A DNA stretch of 64,000 nucleotides from Limnohabitans parvus II-B4 (GTDB taxonomy: Bacteria > Pseudomonadota > Gammaproteobacteria > Burkholderiales > Burkholderiaceae_C). The position numbers and the translations under genes are program-made. The stretch covers positions 434,001-498,000 of the forward strand of contig NZ_NESN01000001.1 in NCBI RefSeq assembly GCF_003063455.1. The letters run 5' to 3'. The notes beneath the pieces were generated by a model, which was not told where the DNA came from, ran no database searches, and worked only from the letters and a program-made list of their open reading frames with translations. Shown piece by piece: positions 28,031-42,663 of this stretch (position 1 is the stretch's first letter; each line of letters opens with the position of its first letter).

Positions 28031-28414
28031 GGCAGGCTCCTGAAGTGGGTGAACGCTCAGTCTTTGCCCTGCATGAGCAGGTTCCCGACTAAACGAGTCA
28101 AGTATAAACCAATCCCGATCAAATCGCTCAGGTTATAGGGGTATTCCACTCAGGTCATCCCCCACTTGATGAAATTTGTCACCCCCCACTTGATGAAATT
28201 TGTCACCCCCCACTTGATGAAATTTGTCATCCCGCACTTGATGCGGGATCCATCTGCAAATCACCGCCATGGACCCCGGATCAAGTCCGGGGTGACACAA
28301 GAAAAAAAACTGGTCCGGGGTGACACATGAAAAAAACTGGTCTGGGGTGAGACAAGAAAAAACTGGTCCGGGGTGACACAAAAAAATACAGGACGGAACG
28401 ACGTGCAATTTCGC
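28031..28414. repeat. iscR-uvrB intergenic region with paired palindrome and two tandem arm arrays
   Basis: After the iscR promoter, the region holds a REP-like pair: GTCATCCCGCACTTGATGCGGGATCC (split as 28226-28251) and, facing it, a CCCCGGATCAAGTCCGGGG palindrome at about 28274-28292. To the left are three 24-bp copies of a decayed left arm (28154-28225, each GTCAYCCCCCACTTGATGAAATTT-like). To the right are four 26-28-bp copies of the right arm with an A-rich spacer (28285 to about 28391). No gene is supported here. Confidence 0.8.
28081..28105 (-). promoter_or_regulatory. IscR type 1 operator overlapping the iscR promoter
   Basis: On the minus strand the site reads ATACTTGACT, a 5-base spacer, then AGTCGGGAAC. 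The first half matches the known type 1 consensus ATASYYGACT at all ten positions; the second matches AGTCRRSTAT at its first seven and at one of its last three. It overlaps a good -10 (TATACT at 28101-28106), as expected for autorepression. Confidence 0.75.
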
Positions 28415-30517
28415 TCAAGCCCGGATCAAAGGCACGATGTTGTCGCCTCCCGTGGCACCAAACGCCTGCTCTTTCAAGATGGTCAGCTGGTCCCGTACCT
28501 GCGCGGCTTTTTCGAACTCCAGATTGCGGGCGTGTTCCATCATTTGTTTTTCGAGCTGCTTGATGGCGCGGGCGATGTCTTTCTCGCTCATGTCCTCGAC
28601 CTTGGCTTTTTGCATGGCCGCTTGTTCCAGGCGCTCGGCCTCTTTGCCTGACTTTTCGCTGTACACGCCGTCGATCAGGTCCTTGACCTTTTTCACGATG
28701 CTCTTGGGCGTGATGCCCATGGCCTCGTTGTGCGCCAACTGCTTGATGCGGCGACGCTCGGTCTCGCCCATGGCTTTTTTCATCGACTCGGTGATGCGGT
28801 CAGCGTACAAAATCGCCCGGCCGTTCAGGTTTCGGGCTGCGCGACCAATGGTCTGGATCAGGCTGCGCTCGGCACGCAAGAAGCCTTCCTTGTCCGCATC
28901 CAAAATGGCGACCAGCGACACCTCGGGAATGTCCAGGCCCTCGCGCAACAGGTTGATGCCCACCAGCACATCAAAAGCACCGAGCCGCAAATCGCGCAAA
29001 ATCTCGACCCGCTCCACCGTGTCCACGTCGCTGTGCAGGTAGCGCACTTTCACGCCGTTGTCGCTCAGGTAATCGGTCAGCTGCTCGGCCATGCGCTTGG
29101 TGAGCGTGGTGATCAGCACCCGCTCGTTCTTGTCCACCCGGATGCGGATTTCCTGCAGCACATCGTCCACCTGGTGGGTGGCTGGCCGCACTTCGACCTG
29201 CGGGTCGACCAGGCCCGTGGGGCGCACCACCTGTTCGACCACTTTGCCCGAATGCGTCTTTTCGTAGTCAGCGGGGGTGGCCGACACGAAGATGCACTGG
29301 CGCATGCGCTTTTCAAACTCTTCGAACTTGAGCGGTCGGTTGTCCAGCGCGCTGGGCAGGCGAAAGCCGTATTCCACCAGCGTGGTTTTGCGCGCCTTGT
29401 CGCCGTTGTACATGGCGTTGAGTTGGCCAATCATTTGGTGACTCTCGTCCAAAAACATGATGGCGTCGGGCGGCATGTAGTCGGTCAAAGTGCTGGGCGG
29501 GTCGCCCGGCGCTGCCCCCGACAAATGCCGGGTGTAGTTTTCAATGCCTTTGCAGTGGCCCACTTCGGACAGCATTTCCAGGTCAAACCGGGTGCGCTGC
29601 TCCAGGCGCTGGGCCTCCACCAGCTTGCCCATGCCCACCAGCTCTTTCAGGCGCTGGGCCAGCTCGACCTTGATGGTCTCCACCGCGGCCAGCACCTTGT
29701 CACGCGGCGTGACGTAATGGCTGGACGGATAGACCGTGAAGCGCGGGATCTTTTGGCGAATGCGACCCGTGAGCGGGTCAAAGAGCTGCAGGCTTTCGAT
29801 TTCGTCGTCAAACAATTCGATGCGGATGGCCAGCTCGGAATGTTCTGCGGGGAAAACGTCGATGGTGTCGCCCCTGACCCGGAATTTGCCCCGTGAAAAT
29901 TCCATGTCGTTGCGCTGGTACTGCATCCGGATCAGCTGCGCGATCACGTCGCGCTGGCCCAGCTTGTCGCCAGTGCGCAGCGTCATGATCATGCGGTGGT
30001 AGCTCTCGGGCTCGCCAATACCGTAAATGGCCGACACCGTGGCCACGATGACCACATCGCGCCGCTCCATGATGCTTTTGGTGCAAGACAAGCGCATCTG
30101 CTCGATGTGCTCATTGATGGCCGAGTCTTTCTCGATGAACAGGTCGCGCTGCGGCACATAGGCCTCGGGCTGGTAGTAGTCGTAGTAGCTGACGAAGTAC
30201 TCCACCGCGTTTTTGGGGAAGAACTCGCGGAACTCGCTGTACAGCTGCGCGGCCAGCGTCTTGTTGGGCGCAAACACGATGGCTGGCCGCCCCAGCTGGG
30301 CGATCACATTGGCCATGGTGAAGGTCTTGCCCGACCCCGTCACACCCAGCAAGGTCTGGAACACCTCGCCGTCGTGCACCCCCTCGACCAACTGCTCAAT
30401 GGCCACGGGCTGGTCTCCAGCAGGCGGATAGGGCTGAAACAGCTCAAACGGCGAGCCAGGGTAGCTCACGAATTGGCCTGCGGGGGGGGCGAAAGAAACT
30501 TCGGAGAGTTCGGTCAT
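28415..30517 (-). CDS. uvrB: Excinuclease ABC subunit B
   Basis: The 700-residue nucleotide excision repair helicase has Walker [11 protein letters not shown], the beta-hairpin region with [17 protein letters not shown], helicase motifs V/VI ([29 protein letters not shown]), and the C-terminal UVR domain ([20 protein letters not shown]) that contacts UvrC. Start ATG 30517 (MTELSEVSF) was chosen; an in-frame TTG at 30553 would add 12 residues. It is divergent from the aminotransferase gene, 98 bp away. It ends against the repeat-rich region. Confidence 0.96.
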   Translation of the reverse strand: MTELSEVSFAPPAGQFVSYPGSPFELFQPYPPAGDQPVAIEQLVEGVHDGEVFQTLLGVTGSGKTFTMANVIAQLGRPAIVFAPNKTLAAQLYSEFREFFPKNAVEYFVSYYDYYQPEAYVPQRDLFIEKDSAINEHIEQMRLSCTKSIMERRDVVIVATVSAIYGIGEPESYHRMIMTLRTGDKLGQRDVIAQLIRMQYQRNDMEFSRGKFRVRGDTIDVFPAEHSELAIRIELFDDEIESLQLFDPLTGRIRQKIPRFTVYPSSHYVTPRDKVLAAVETIKVELAQRLKELVGMGKLVEAQRLEQRTRFDLEMLSEVGHCKGIENYTRHLSGAAPGDPPSTLTDYMPPDAIMFLDESHQMIGQLNAMYNGDKARKTTLVEYGFRLPSALDNRPLKFEEFEKRMRQCIFVSATPADYEKTHSGKVVEQVVRPTGLVDPQVEVRPATHQVDDVLQEIRIRVDKNERVLITTLTKRMAEQLTDYLSDNGVKVRYLHSDVDTVERVEILRDLRLGAFDVLVGINLLREGLDIPEVSLVAILDADKEGFLRAERSLIQTIGRAARNLNGRAILYADRITESMKKAMGETERRRIKQLAHNEAMGITPKSIVKKVKDLIDGVYSEKSGKEAERLEQAAMQKAKVEDMSEKDIARAIKQLEKQMMEHARNLEFEKAAQVRDQLTILKEQAFGATGGDNIVPLIRA

Positions 30518-30615
30518 CGGGGAAGCCCGGCGGGCCGTTAAAATCAGAGACAACCCGAAAGCCTAACCGAGGAACGGGTTTCCTGCCACCACTGAACACA
30601 ATCCAAGGACTTTCC

Positions 30616-31812
30616 ATGTCTCTGTTTTCCGCCGTCGAAATGGCCCCCCGCGACCCGATCCTGGGTCTGAACGAGCAATACAACGCCGACACCAACCCCA
30701 ACAAAGTGAACTTGGGCGTGGGCGTGTACTTCGACGACAACGGCAAACTGCCCCTGCTGCAATGTGTGCAAGCCGCCGAAAAAACCATGATGGCCACCCC
30801 CACTGCGCGTGGCTACCTGCCGATCGACGGCATCGTGGCCTATGACAACGCCGTCAAAGCACTGGTGTTTGGTGCTGAATCTGACGTGGTCAAGTCGGGC
30901 CGCGTCTCCACCGTGCAAGCCATCGGCGGCACGGGCGGCCTGAAGATCGGCGCCGACTTCCTGAAGAAAGTCAGCCCCAACGCCAAAGTCCTGATTTCTG
31001 ACCCCAGCTGGGAAAACCACCGCGCCATTTTTGTTAACGCTGGTTTTGAAGTGAGCTCCTACGCTTATTACGACGCCGAAAAGCGCGGCGTCAACTTCGA
31101 CGGCATGTTGGCCAGCCTGAACGCTGCTGCCGCAGGCACCATCGTCGTGCTGCACGCTTGCTGCCACAACCCTACGGGTTATGACATCACCGACGCCCAG
31201 TGGGACCAGGTCATTGCCGTCGTCAAGGCCAAGAGCCTCACGGCGTTCTTGGACATGGCTTACCAGGGCTTTGGCCACGGCATCGCCGAAGACGGCGCGG
31301 TGATCGGCAAGTTTGTGGCTGCAGGCCTGAACATCTTCGTGTCCACTTCTTTCTCCAAGAGCTTCAGCCTGTACGGCGAGCGCGTGGGCGCCCTGTCGGT
31401 GGTGGCTTCTGACAAAGAAGAAGCGTCCCGCGTGCTGTCGCAATTGAAGATCGCCATCCGCACCAACTACTCCAACCCGCCCATCCACGGCGGCGCGGTG
31501 GTGGCGGCTGTGCTGAACAACCCCGAGCTGCGCGCCCAGTGGGAGCAAGAACTGGCTGAAATGCGCGTGCGTATCAAGGCCATGCGCCAAAAGCTGGTGG
31601 ACAGTCTCAAGGCTGCAGGCGTGAAGCAAGACATGAGCTTCATCACCACCCAGATCGGCATGTTCAGCTACTCGGGCCTCACCAAAGACCAGATGGTGCG
31701 TCTGCGCAGCGAGTTCGGCGTGTATGGCACCGACACCGGCCGCATGTGCGTGGCCGCGCTGAACAGCAAGAACATTGACTACGTTTGCGCATCGATCGCC
31801 AAAGTCATCTGA
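30616..31812 (+). CDS. tyrB: Aromatic/aspartate aminotransferase
   Basis: The 398-residue class I aminotransferase of the AspC/TyrB type has PLP-binding lysine K248 in STSFSKSFSLYGERVG, the HNPTG motif at about 184-188, and a conserved arginine-bearing C-terminus (GTDTGRMCVAALN). It moves amino groups between aspartate or aromatic amino acids and 2-oxoglutarate. AspC and TyrB specificities cannot be separated from sequence alone. It has its own terminator and is divergent from uvrB, a common arrangement in Comamonadaceae. Confidence 0.9.
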   Translation: MSLFSAVEMAPRDPILGLNEQYNADTNPNKVNLGVGVYFDDNGKLPLLQCVQAAEKTMMATPTARGYLPIDGIVAYDNAVKALVFGAESDVVKSGRVSTVQAIGGTGGLKIGADFLKKVSPNAKVLISDPSWENHRAIFVNAGFEVSSYAYYDAEKRGVNFDGMLASLNAAAAGTIVVLHACCHNPTGYDITDAQWDQVIAVVKAKSLTAFLDMAYQGFGHGIAEDGAVIGKFVAAGLNIFVSTSFSKSFSLYGERVGALSVVASDKEEASRVLSQLKIAIRTNYSNPPIHGGAVVAAVLNNPELRAQWEQELAEMRVRIKAMRQKLVDSLKAAGVKQDMSFITTQIGMFSYSGLTKDQMVRLRSEFGVYGTDTGRMCVAALNSKNIDYVCASIAKVI

Positions 31813-31833
31813 ATTGACTGACGTCAAGCTTGC

Positions 31834-31862
31834 AACCGCCCCTGACGGGGCGGTTTCTTTTT
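31834..31862 (+). terminator. Rho-independent terminator after aminotransferase
   Basis: A 9-bp stem (AACCGCCCC / GGGGCGGTT) with loop TGAC is followed by TTCTTTTT, 21 bp after the stop codon. Confidence 0.9.
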
Positions 31863-31930
31863 GGGCGGTCCGGAAGGTGACTGCCGATTAGGGTTGTGCC
31901 TCCAAAAATAAACGCTTTCGTCCTGTAGTA

Positions 31931-31958
31931 TTGCTGCACCGCACCATATTGTTGCACC
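31931..31958 (+). promoter_or_regulatory. Two TGC/GCA-rich motifs upstream of PHA depolymerase
   Basis: TTGCTGCACCGCA (31931-31943) and TTGTTGCACC (31949-31958) lie 17-44 bp before the depolymerase ATG. TGC...GCA motifs are known targets of the PHA-responsive repressor PhaR in other proteobacteria, so this is a candidate operator. No phaR gene is in the window. Confidence 0.3.
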
Positions 31959-31974
31959 CTAGGGAAACTGTCAC

Positions 31975-33471
31975 ATGCTTTACCAGATCTTCGAAACACA
32001 ACGCTCGATCATGGAACCCTTTTCCGATCTGGCGCAGGCTGCGGCCAAGCTGTACAGCAACCCACTCAATCCGATGTCTCAGACGCCTCTGGCCCAACGG
32101 GCATCTGCAGGCTATGCCTTGATGCACCGTCTGGGCAAGGACTACGAAAAGCCAGAATTCGGCATCAAGACCATCAAGGTCAACAAGACCGATGTCGCCA
32201 TCCATGAGCGCATCGAGATCGACAAACCCTTTTGCGAACTGCGCCGCTTCAAGCGTTTTTCAGACGACCCTGCGACCCTCACCCAGCTCAAGAGCCAACC
32301 CGTTGTGCTGATCGTGGCGCCCTTGTCAGGCCACTACGCCACCTTGCTGCGCGACACCGTGCGCACCATGCTGCAAGACCACAAGGTCTACATCACCGAC
32401 TGGAAAAATGCCCGCTTGGTGCCCCTGTCTGAAGGTGAATTCCACCTGGACGACTACATCAACTACGTGCAGGAATTCATCCGTCACCTGCAATCCATCT
32501 ATGGCAACTGCCACATCGTGAGCGTTTGCCAGCCCACCGTGCCGGTTTTGGCTGCCGTGTCGCTCATGGCCAGCCGTGGCGAGAAGACCCCGCTGACCAT
32601 GACCATGATGGGCGGCCCGATCGATGCCCGCAAATCACCTACTTCGGTGAACAACCTGGCCACCAACAAGAGCTTTGAGTGGTTCGAGAACAACGTGATC
32701 TACCGCGTCCCGGCCAACTTCCCGGGTGCGGGTCGCCGTGTGTACCCTGGATTTTTGCAGTACACCGGCTTTGTGGCGATGAACCCCGACCGCCATGCCA
32801 CCAGCCACTACGATTACTTCAAAGACTTGATCAAGGGTGACGACGCCAGCGCCGAAGCGCACCGCAAGTTTTATGACGAGTACAACGCCGTGCTCGACAT
32901 GGATGCCGATTACTACCTGGAAACCATCGCCACCGTGTTCCAGGACTTCAAACTGGTCAACGGCACCTGGGACGTCAAAGGTGTGGATGGCAAAGTCGAA
33001 CGCGTGCGGCCACAAGACATCAAGGGCACGGCCCTGATGACCGTTGAAGGCGAACTCGACGACATCTCCGGATCGGGCCAAACCCGCGCTGCGCAGGACA
33101 TGTGCACCGGCGTGGCCGCCAATGACCGTCAGCACCTGGAAGTGCCAGGCGCAGGCCACTATGGCATTTTCAGCGGCAGCCGCTGGCGCTCTGTGGTCTA
33201 CCCGCAAGTCGTCAAGTTCATCTTGAACCACACCAAATCGGCAAGCAAGCCGGCATCGGCGGCCCCCAAGGCAGCGTCTGCAGCCGTCAAGCCGGTCGCG
33301 GCCAAAACTGTCGCCAAACCTGCGGTGAAAACGCCCGCCAAAGTGACGCTCAAAGCCGTCGCCAAGCCCGCAAGCAACGTGGTCGCCAAAGCGACCAGCA
33401 AATCTACAGCGGCAGGCAAGACCAACACAGCGGTGAAAACCACTTGGGTTGACGCGAAGAAAAAAGCCTGA
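31975..33471 (+). CDS. phaZ: Intracellular polyhydroxyalkanoate depolymerase with Lys/Ala-rich tail
   Basis: The 498-residue protein belongs to the intracellular PhaZ family that acts on native PHB granules. The alpha/beta-hydrolase core has a catalytic cysteine in place of serine (C185, VSVCQPTVP), as in Ralstonia PhaZa1, and a C-terminal His (H395, GAGHYG). Residues about 421-498 form a low-complexity tail rich in Lys, Ala, Pro, Thr and Val (repeated AKP/KPA/VKT units), absent from the core family and resembling histone H1-like or PhaM-like tails. The ferredoxin gene starts 5 bp after its stop. The phaC-A-B genes lie about 12 kb away. Confidence 0.9.
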   Translation: MLYQIFETQRSIMEPFSDLAQAAAKLYSNPLNPMSQTPLAQRASAGYALMHRLGKDYEKPEFGIKTIKVNKTDVAIHERIEIDKPFCELRRFKRFSDDPATLTQLKSQPVVLIVAPLSGHYATLLRDTVRTMLQDHKVYITDWKNARLVPLSEGEFHLDDYINYVQEFIRHLQSIYGNCHIVSVCQPTVPVLAAVSLMASRGEKTPLTMTMMGGPIDARKSPTSVNNLATNKSFEWFENNVIYRVPANFPGAGRRVYPGFLQYTGFVAMNPDRHATSHYDYFKDLIKGDDASAEAHRKFYDEYNAVLDMDADYYLETIATVFQDFKLVNGTWDVKGVDGKVERVRPQDIKGTALMTVEGELDDISGSGQTRAAQDMCTGVAANDRQHLEVPGAGHYGIFSGSRWRSVVYPQVVKFILNHTKSASKPASAAPKAASAAVKPVAAKTVAKPAVKTPAKVTLKAVAKPASNVVAKATSKSTAAGKTNTAVKTTWVDAKKKA

Positions 33472-33476
33472 GGCCC

Positions 33477-34166
33477 ATGCCCGCTTCGCACCCCACAGCG
33501 CCTGAGACCCAGGCGCTTTTTCTATGCCTGAACGATGCCCTGCCCCAAACGCAGTGCACACGTTGCGGCTTTCCGGATTGCGCCAGCTATGCACGCGCCA
33601 TGGCCGAAGGGCAAGCGCTCATCAACCAATGTCCACCCGGTGGGCAAGCAGGCATTGAGCGCTTGGCCGCTCTGACAGGCCGGCCTGCGCTGCCCCTGAA
33701 TCCTGAACACGGCACAGAAGGCCCCCGCCATGTGGCCATCATTGACGAGGCTTGGTGCATTGGTTGCACGCTGTGCATCAAGGCCTGCCCGACCGATGCC
33801 ATTTTGGGGGCCAACAAGCTCATGCACACCGTGATCGAGCCCTGGTGCACGGGTTGCGAGCTTTGCATACCTGTGTGCCCGGTGGACTGCATTGCGCTGG
33901 AGAACGTGAGTGGCCAGCAAACCGGTTGGGCCGCTTGGTCGCCCTCACTGGCACAAACCGCCCGCCAGCGCTACGAAGCTCGCCAGACACGCCTTGTGCG
34001 CGAAGAACAGTTGCACCAAAAGCAATTACTGGCCAAAGCCGAACACAAATTGGCGGACCTTGAAATGCACACCAAGGGTAAAGAAAACGCGCCTGAAGCT
34101 GACCGCAAGCGCGCCATCATTGAAGCGGCACTGGCCAAAGCCAAAGCGCGGCAGCAAGGGGCTTGA
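33477..34166 (+). CDS. RnfB-like polyferredoxin
   Basis: The 229-residue protein has a 4Fe-4S (Fe-S/RnfB-type) motif at the N-terminus ([19 protein letters not shown]...C) and two CxxCxxCxxxCP ferredoxin motifs ([12 protein letters not shown] and [12 protein letters not shown]). The C-terminal 80 residues are charged and helical. It lacks the N-terminal membrane anchor of true RnfB, and no other rnf genes are nearby, so it is probably a soluble electron carrier. It follows phaZ by 5 bp, which suggests co-transcription. Confidence 0.85.
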   Translation: MPASHPTAPETQALFLCLNDALPQTQCTRCGFPDCASYARAMAEGQALINQCPPGGQAGIERLAALTGRPALPLNPEHGTEGPRHVAIIDEAWCIGCTLCIKACPTDAILGANKLMHTVIEPWCTGCELCIPVCPVDCIALENVSGQQTGWAAWSPSLAQTARQRYEARQTRLVREEQLHQKQLLAKAEHKLADLEMHTKGKENAPEADRKRAIIEAALAKAKARQQGA

Positions 34167-34486
34167 TGGGCTGCTCCGCTCAGTCAGCGCCGTCTTGCAC
34201 CTCGTTACCCCCCGACATACCCCAGGCTGTCACCGCCGACTTGATCGGTGGTCCATGGCTTCGGCCACCATGGATACCCGCGTTCGCGGGTATGACAAAT
34301 ACTTGCCACACCCGACCCGAGCGGGAGGCCATGCCTTGAGCCCTCGACTGCCATGGATACCCGCGTTCGCGGGTATGACACCTCCTTGCGGGTATGACAC
34401 CTCCTTGCGGGTATGACAACTCCTTGCGGGCATGACACATCATTGCGACACATCTTTGCAGGTCGGACCTTCAGCCCCGACACCGT
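34167..34486. repeat. Intergenic palindromic repeats with tandem arm array
   Basis: This gene-free stretch holds two perfect palindromes, ATACCCGCG-TT-CGCGGGTAT at 34274-34293 and again at 34357-34376, each followed by GACA. Directly after the second are three tandem copies of its right arm with a short spacer, about 19 bp each (CCTCCTTGCGGGTATGACA-like; about 34381-34437). Open frames across it are translation artefacts of the repeat. Confidence 0.8.
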
Positions 34487-34969
34487 TCAGTGCGCGTTGG
34501 CCGCCAAAGCCGCAAAGGCCTTGACCACTTCGGCAGGCGCCTGCACCAATTCGATCAGCACGCCCTCGCCGCCAATCGGGAACTCTTCGTTCGCCTTGGG
34601 GTGCAAAAACGTGATGTCAAAGCCAGCCGCACCCTTGCGGATGCCCCCTGGGGCAAAGCGCACGCCTTGCGAGGTGAGCCACTCCACGGCCACCGGCAAG
34701 TCGTCGATCCACAAACCAATGTGGTTGAGCGGCGTGGTGTGCACAGCGGGTTTTTTATCGGGGTCCAGCGGCTGCATCAGATCGACCTCGACCTTGAACG
34801 GGCCGGTGCCAATCGCACAGATGTCCTCGTCCACGTTCTCGCGTTCGCTTTTGAAGGTACCGGTCACCTCCAGACCGAACATGTCGACCCAGAGCTTTTG
34901 CAAGCGGCCCTTATCAGGCCCGCCGATGGCGATCTGCTGGACGCCCAGCACTTTGAAGGGGCGTGCCAT
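34487..34969 (-). CDS. VOC-family protein, probable methylmalonyl-CoA epimerase
   Basis: The 160-residue protein has two vicinal-oxygen-chelate beta-alpha-beta-beta-beta modules. Possible metal ligands are Q12 (VQQIAIG), E in [10 protein letters not shown] in [10 protein letters not shown] and E in VLIELVQAP. Methylmalonyl-CoA epimerases usually have His at the first position; here it is Gln. The ATG follows directly on the pccA stop codon (TAA then ATG) in the carboxylase-mutase operon, which strongly suggests the epimerase role linking (S)- and (R)-methylmalonyl-CoA. A glyoxalase-like activity is the alternative. Confidence 0.7.
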   Translation of the reverse strand: MARPFKVLGVQQIAIGGPDKGRLQKLWVDMFGLEVTGTFKSERENVDEDICAIGTGPFKVEVDLMQPLDPDKKPAVHTTPLNHIGLWIDDLPVAVEWLTSQGVRFAPGGIRKGAAGFDITFLHPKANEEFPIGGEGVLIELVQAPAEVVKAFAALAANAH

Positions 34970-37018
<2,049 letters not shown>

Positions 37019-37036
37019 ATGGAATCCTTTTATCTG

Positions 37037-37092
37037 TCATCCCGGGCTTGATCCGGGATCCATGGATGGCGGATCAAGTCCGCCATGACGGG
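37037..37092. repeat. REP-like palindrome pair between pccB and pccA
   Basis: Two GATC-centred palindromes face each other: one in TCATCCCGGGCTTGATCCGGGATCC and one reading GGCGGATCAAGTCCGCC, joined by ATGGAT. The element is the same family as at 28 kb but without arm amplification. It lies inside an operon, between two same-strand genes. Confidence 0.75.
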
Positions 37093-37099
37093 GTACCGA

Positions 37100-38632
<1,533 letters not shown>

Positions 38633-38664
38633 GGTGGCTCTCTTTTCTCCAGGAAGATTTCAAA

Positions 38665-39674
38665 TTAACCCTGCACTTGGTAAGCGCCGAGCAGTTGACG
38701 GGCAGCCGTCGACGCGGCCAATTGGCCCGTAGCGACTTGTTGGCTGAGTTGGGGCAGCAGCGTTTGCACACACGACTGAGCCCGGAAGGCTTGTTTGAGG
38801 CCTGCATCGATGCGTTCCCACATCCACGACAAGGCCTGGTGCTGGCGGCGCGAGGCCAAGCGGCCATTGCGGGTTTGCAAGCCCTTGAACTCGCTGACGG
38901 CCGTCCAGAAGGTGTCCACGCCCTGGCCCAGCAACGCGCTCAGCTGCACCACCTTGGGGTGCCACAGCGTGTCGTCAGCATGCGCGTGGCCCGAGCCGCC
39001 GTGCATGCCCAAGAGCTGCAAGGCGCTGGTGATCTGCAGCTGCGCACGGGTGGCAGCGATGGCGTCGATGTCGGCCTTGTTGATGACGACCAGATCGGCG
39101 ATCTCCATCACGCCTTTTTTGATGGCCTGCAAATCGTCGCCGGCATTGGGCAACTGCATCAGCACAAACATGTCGGTCATGTTGGCCACAGCGGTCTCGG
39201 ACTGCCCCACGCCCACGGTCTCGACGATCACCACGTCGTAGCCTGCGGCTTCGCACACCAGCATGGATTCGCGGGTTTTCTCGGCCACGCCACCCAAAGT
39301 GCCACTGCTGGGGCTGGGGCGAATGTAAGCGCGTTCGTGCACGCTGAGCAACTCCATGCGCGTCTTGTCGCCCAAGATGGAGCCACCCGACACGGTGCTC
39401 GACGGGTCCACCGCCAGCACCGCAACGCGGTGGCCTTGACCGATCAAGTACAAACCCAGCGCTTCAATGAAGGTGGACTTGCCCACACCCGGCACACCGC
39501 TGATGCCCAGACGGAACGCGTTGCCCGTGTGTGGCAGCATGGCCGTGAGCAGCTCGTCGGCCAGCGCGCGGTGGTCCGCACGCGTGGATTCCAGCAGCGT
39601 GATGGCTTTGGCCATGGCGCGGCGCTGCACGGCTGCGTTGCCGCGCAACAGACCTTCAAGCAACTGTGCAGGAC

Positions 39675-39678
<4 letters not shown>
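38665..39678 (-). CDS. meaB: Methylmalonyl-CoA mutase-associated GTPase MeaB
   Basis: The 337-residue G3E-family P-loop GTPase has Walker A GVPGVGKS (61-68), a [18 protein letters not shown] region, switch motif ETVGVGQSE and base-recognition NKAD. It gates cobalamin loading and protects the mutase. The start is GTG at 39678, overlapping the mutase stop by four bases (GTGA), so translation is probably coupled. Confidence 0.94.
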
Positions 39679-41852
<2,174 letters not shown>

Positions 41853-41911
41853 GGCGCTGTGCTTTCGGGACAAAAGTGACTTGTTCGGATTTTGGCAGCT
41901 GCAGGCTGCCG

Positions 41912-41972
41912 ACCGGCTTACAAGCACTGTGATTCATAATTATTGATGCAGAATATTTTAACCGGCTTACAA
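41912..41972. promoter_or_regulatory. Direct repeats in the mutase/gntR divergent promoter
   Basis: The 12-mer ACCGGCTTACAA occurs exactly at 41912-41923 and 41961-41972. Between them is an A/T-rich stretch with ATAATTAT, likely to contain the promoters. The placement suits binding by the adjacent GntR regulator. Confidence 0.5.
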
Positions 41973-42026
41973 TTCAGCATCTGAAACGCCCAAACAACCG
42001 CTGAGTCAGCGCCGCCCCATCACGCC

Positions 42027-42662
42027 ATGTCTGCCTTGTCCCTCGCACCACGCGCTCTGTACGAAGAAGTTGCCGAACTCTTGCGGCAGCGGATTTTTGC
42101 GCGCGAACTCGAGCCCGGCAGCTGGATTGACGAGTTGCGCATTGCCGAGGCCCTGGGCATCAGCCGCACGCCTTTGCGTGAAGCCCTGAAGGTGCTGGCC
42201 GCCGAAGGCTTGGTGACCATGAAGGTGCGCCGGGGCGCTTATGTGACCGAGGTGAGCGAGAAAGACCTGCGCGATGTTTACCACCTGCTGGCTTTGCTCG
42301 AATCAGATGCCGCCCGCGTGGTAGCACAAAGCGCCAGCGCCGAACAAATGACCCAAATCAGCGGCCTGCACCAGGATCTGGAAAACGCCATCGCTGACCG
42401 GGACCGCTTTTTCGAGATCAACGAAGCCTTTCACATGCTGCTGCTGCAATTGGCCGACAACCGTTGGCGCGACCAGATGGTGGCCGATCTGCGCAAGGTG
42501 ATGAAGCTCAACCGGCACAGCTCGCTGTTCAAAGAGGGGCGCATTGAACAATCCTTGGCCGAGCACCGGGCCATCGTTCAGGCGCTCACAGCGCGTCAAC
42601 CCGAAATGGCCGCCGAGCGCATGTCGGCGCACTTCATGAACGGCTTGCAGGCGGCGCAGTAA
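42027..42662 (+). CDS. GntR-family (FCD) transcriptional regulator
   Basis: The 211-residue protein has an N-terminal winged helix (DELRIAEALGISRTPLREAL, EGLVTMKVRRGAYVTEV) and an all-helical FCD ligand domain with conserved Asp/His positions (LLALLESDAARVVA, INEAFHMLLL, EHRAIVQAL). FCD regulators usually sense carboxylates or acyl-CoA-type metabolites. Its divergence from the mutase operon suggests control of propionyl-CoA metabolism. Its stop is one base from the dusA stop on the other strand. Confidence 0.9.
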   Translation: MSALSLAPRALYEEVAELLRQRIFARELEPGSWIDELRIAEALGISRTPLREALKVLAAEGLVTMKVRRGAYVTEVSEKDLRDVYHLLALLESDAARVVAQSASAEQMTQISGLHQDLENAIADRDRFFEINEAFHMLLLQLADNRWRDQMVADLRKVMKLNRHSSLFKEGRIEQSLAEHRAIVQALTARQPEMAAERMSAHFMNGLQAAQ

Positions 42663-42663
42663 A

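Noticed and set aside
28154-28391. CRISPR array
   Set aside because: The units are contiguous with no unique spacers of constant length, and no cas genes are present.
28133-28408. Open frame with repeated CHPG / DDKFHQVGG text
   Set aside because: It is translation of the palindromic repeats themselves, lacks a start context, and is a well-known artefact of this repeat family.
31813-31974. Small RNA gene between aminotransferase and phaZ
   Set aside because: Only the aminotransferase terminator and a promoter region are visible; no independent promoter-terminator pair.
34180-34443. Open frames with VIPANAGIH / YPRTRVS text
   Set aside because: They are translations of the ATACCCGCGTTCGCGGGTAT repeats in several frames; no gene is supported.
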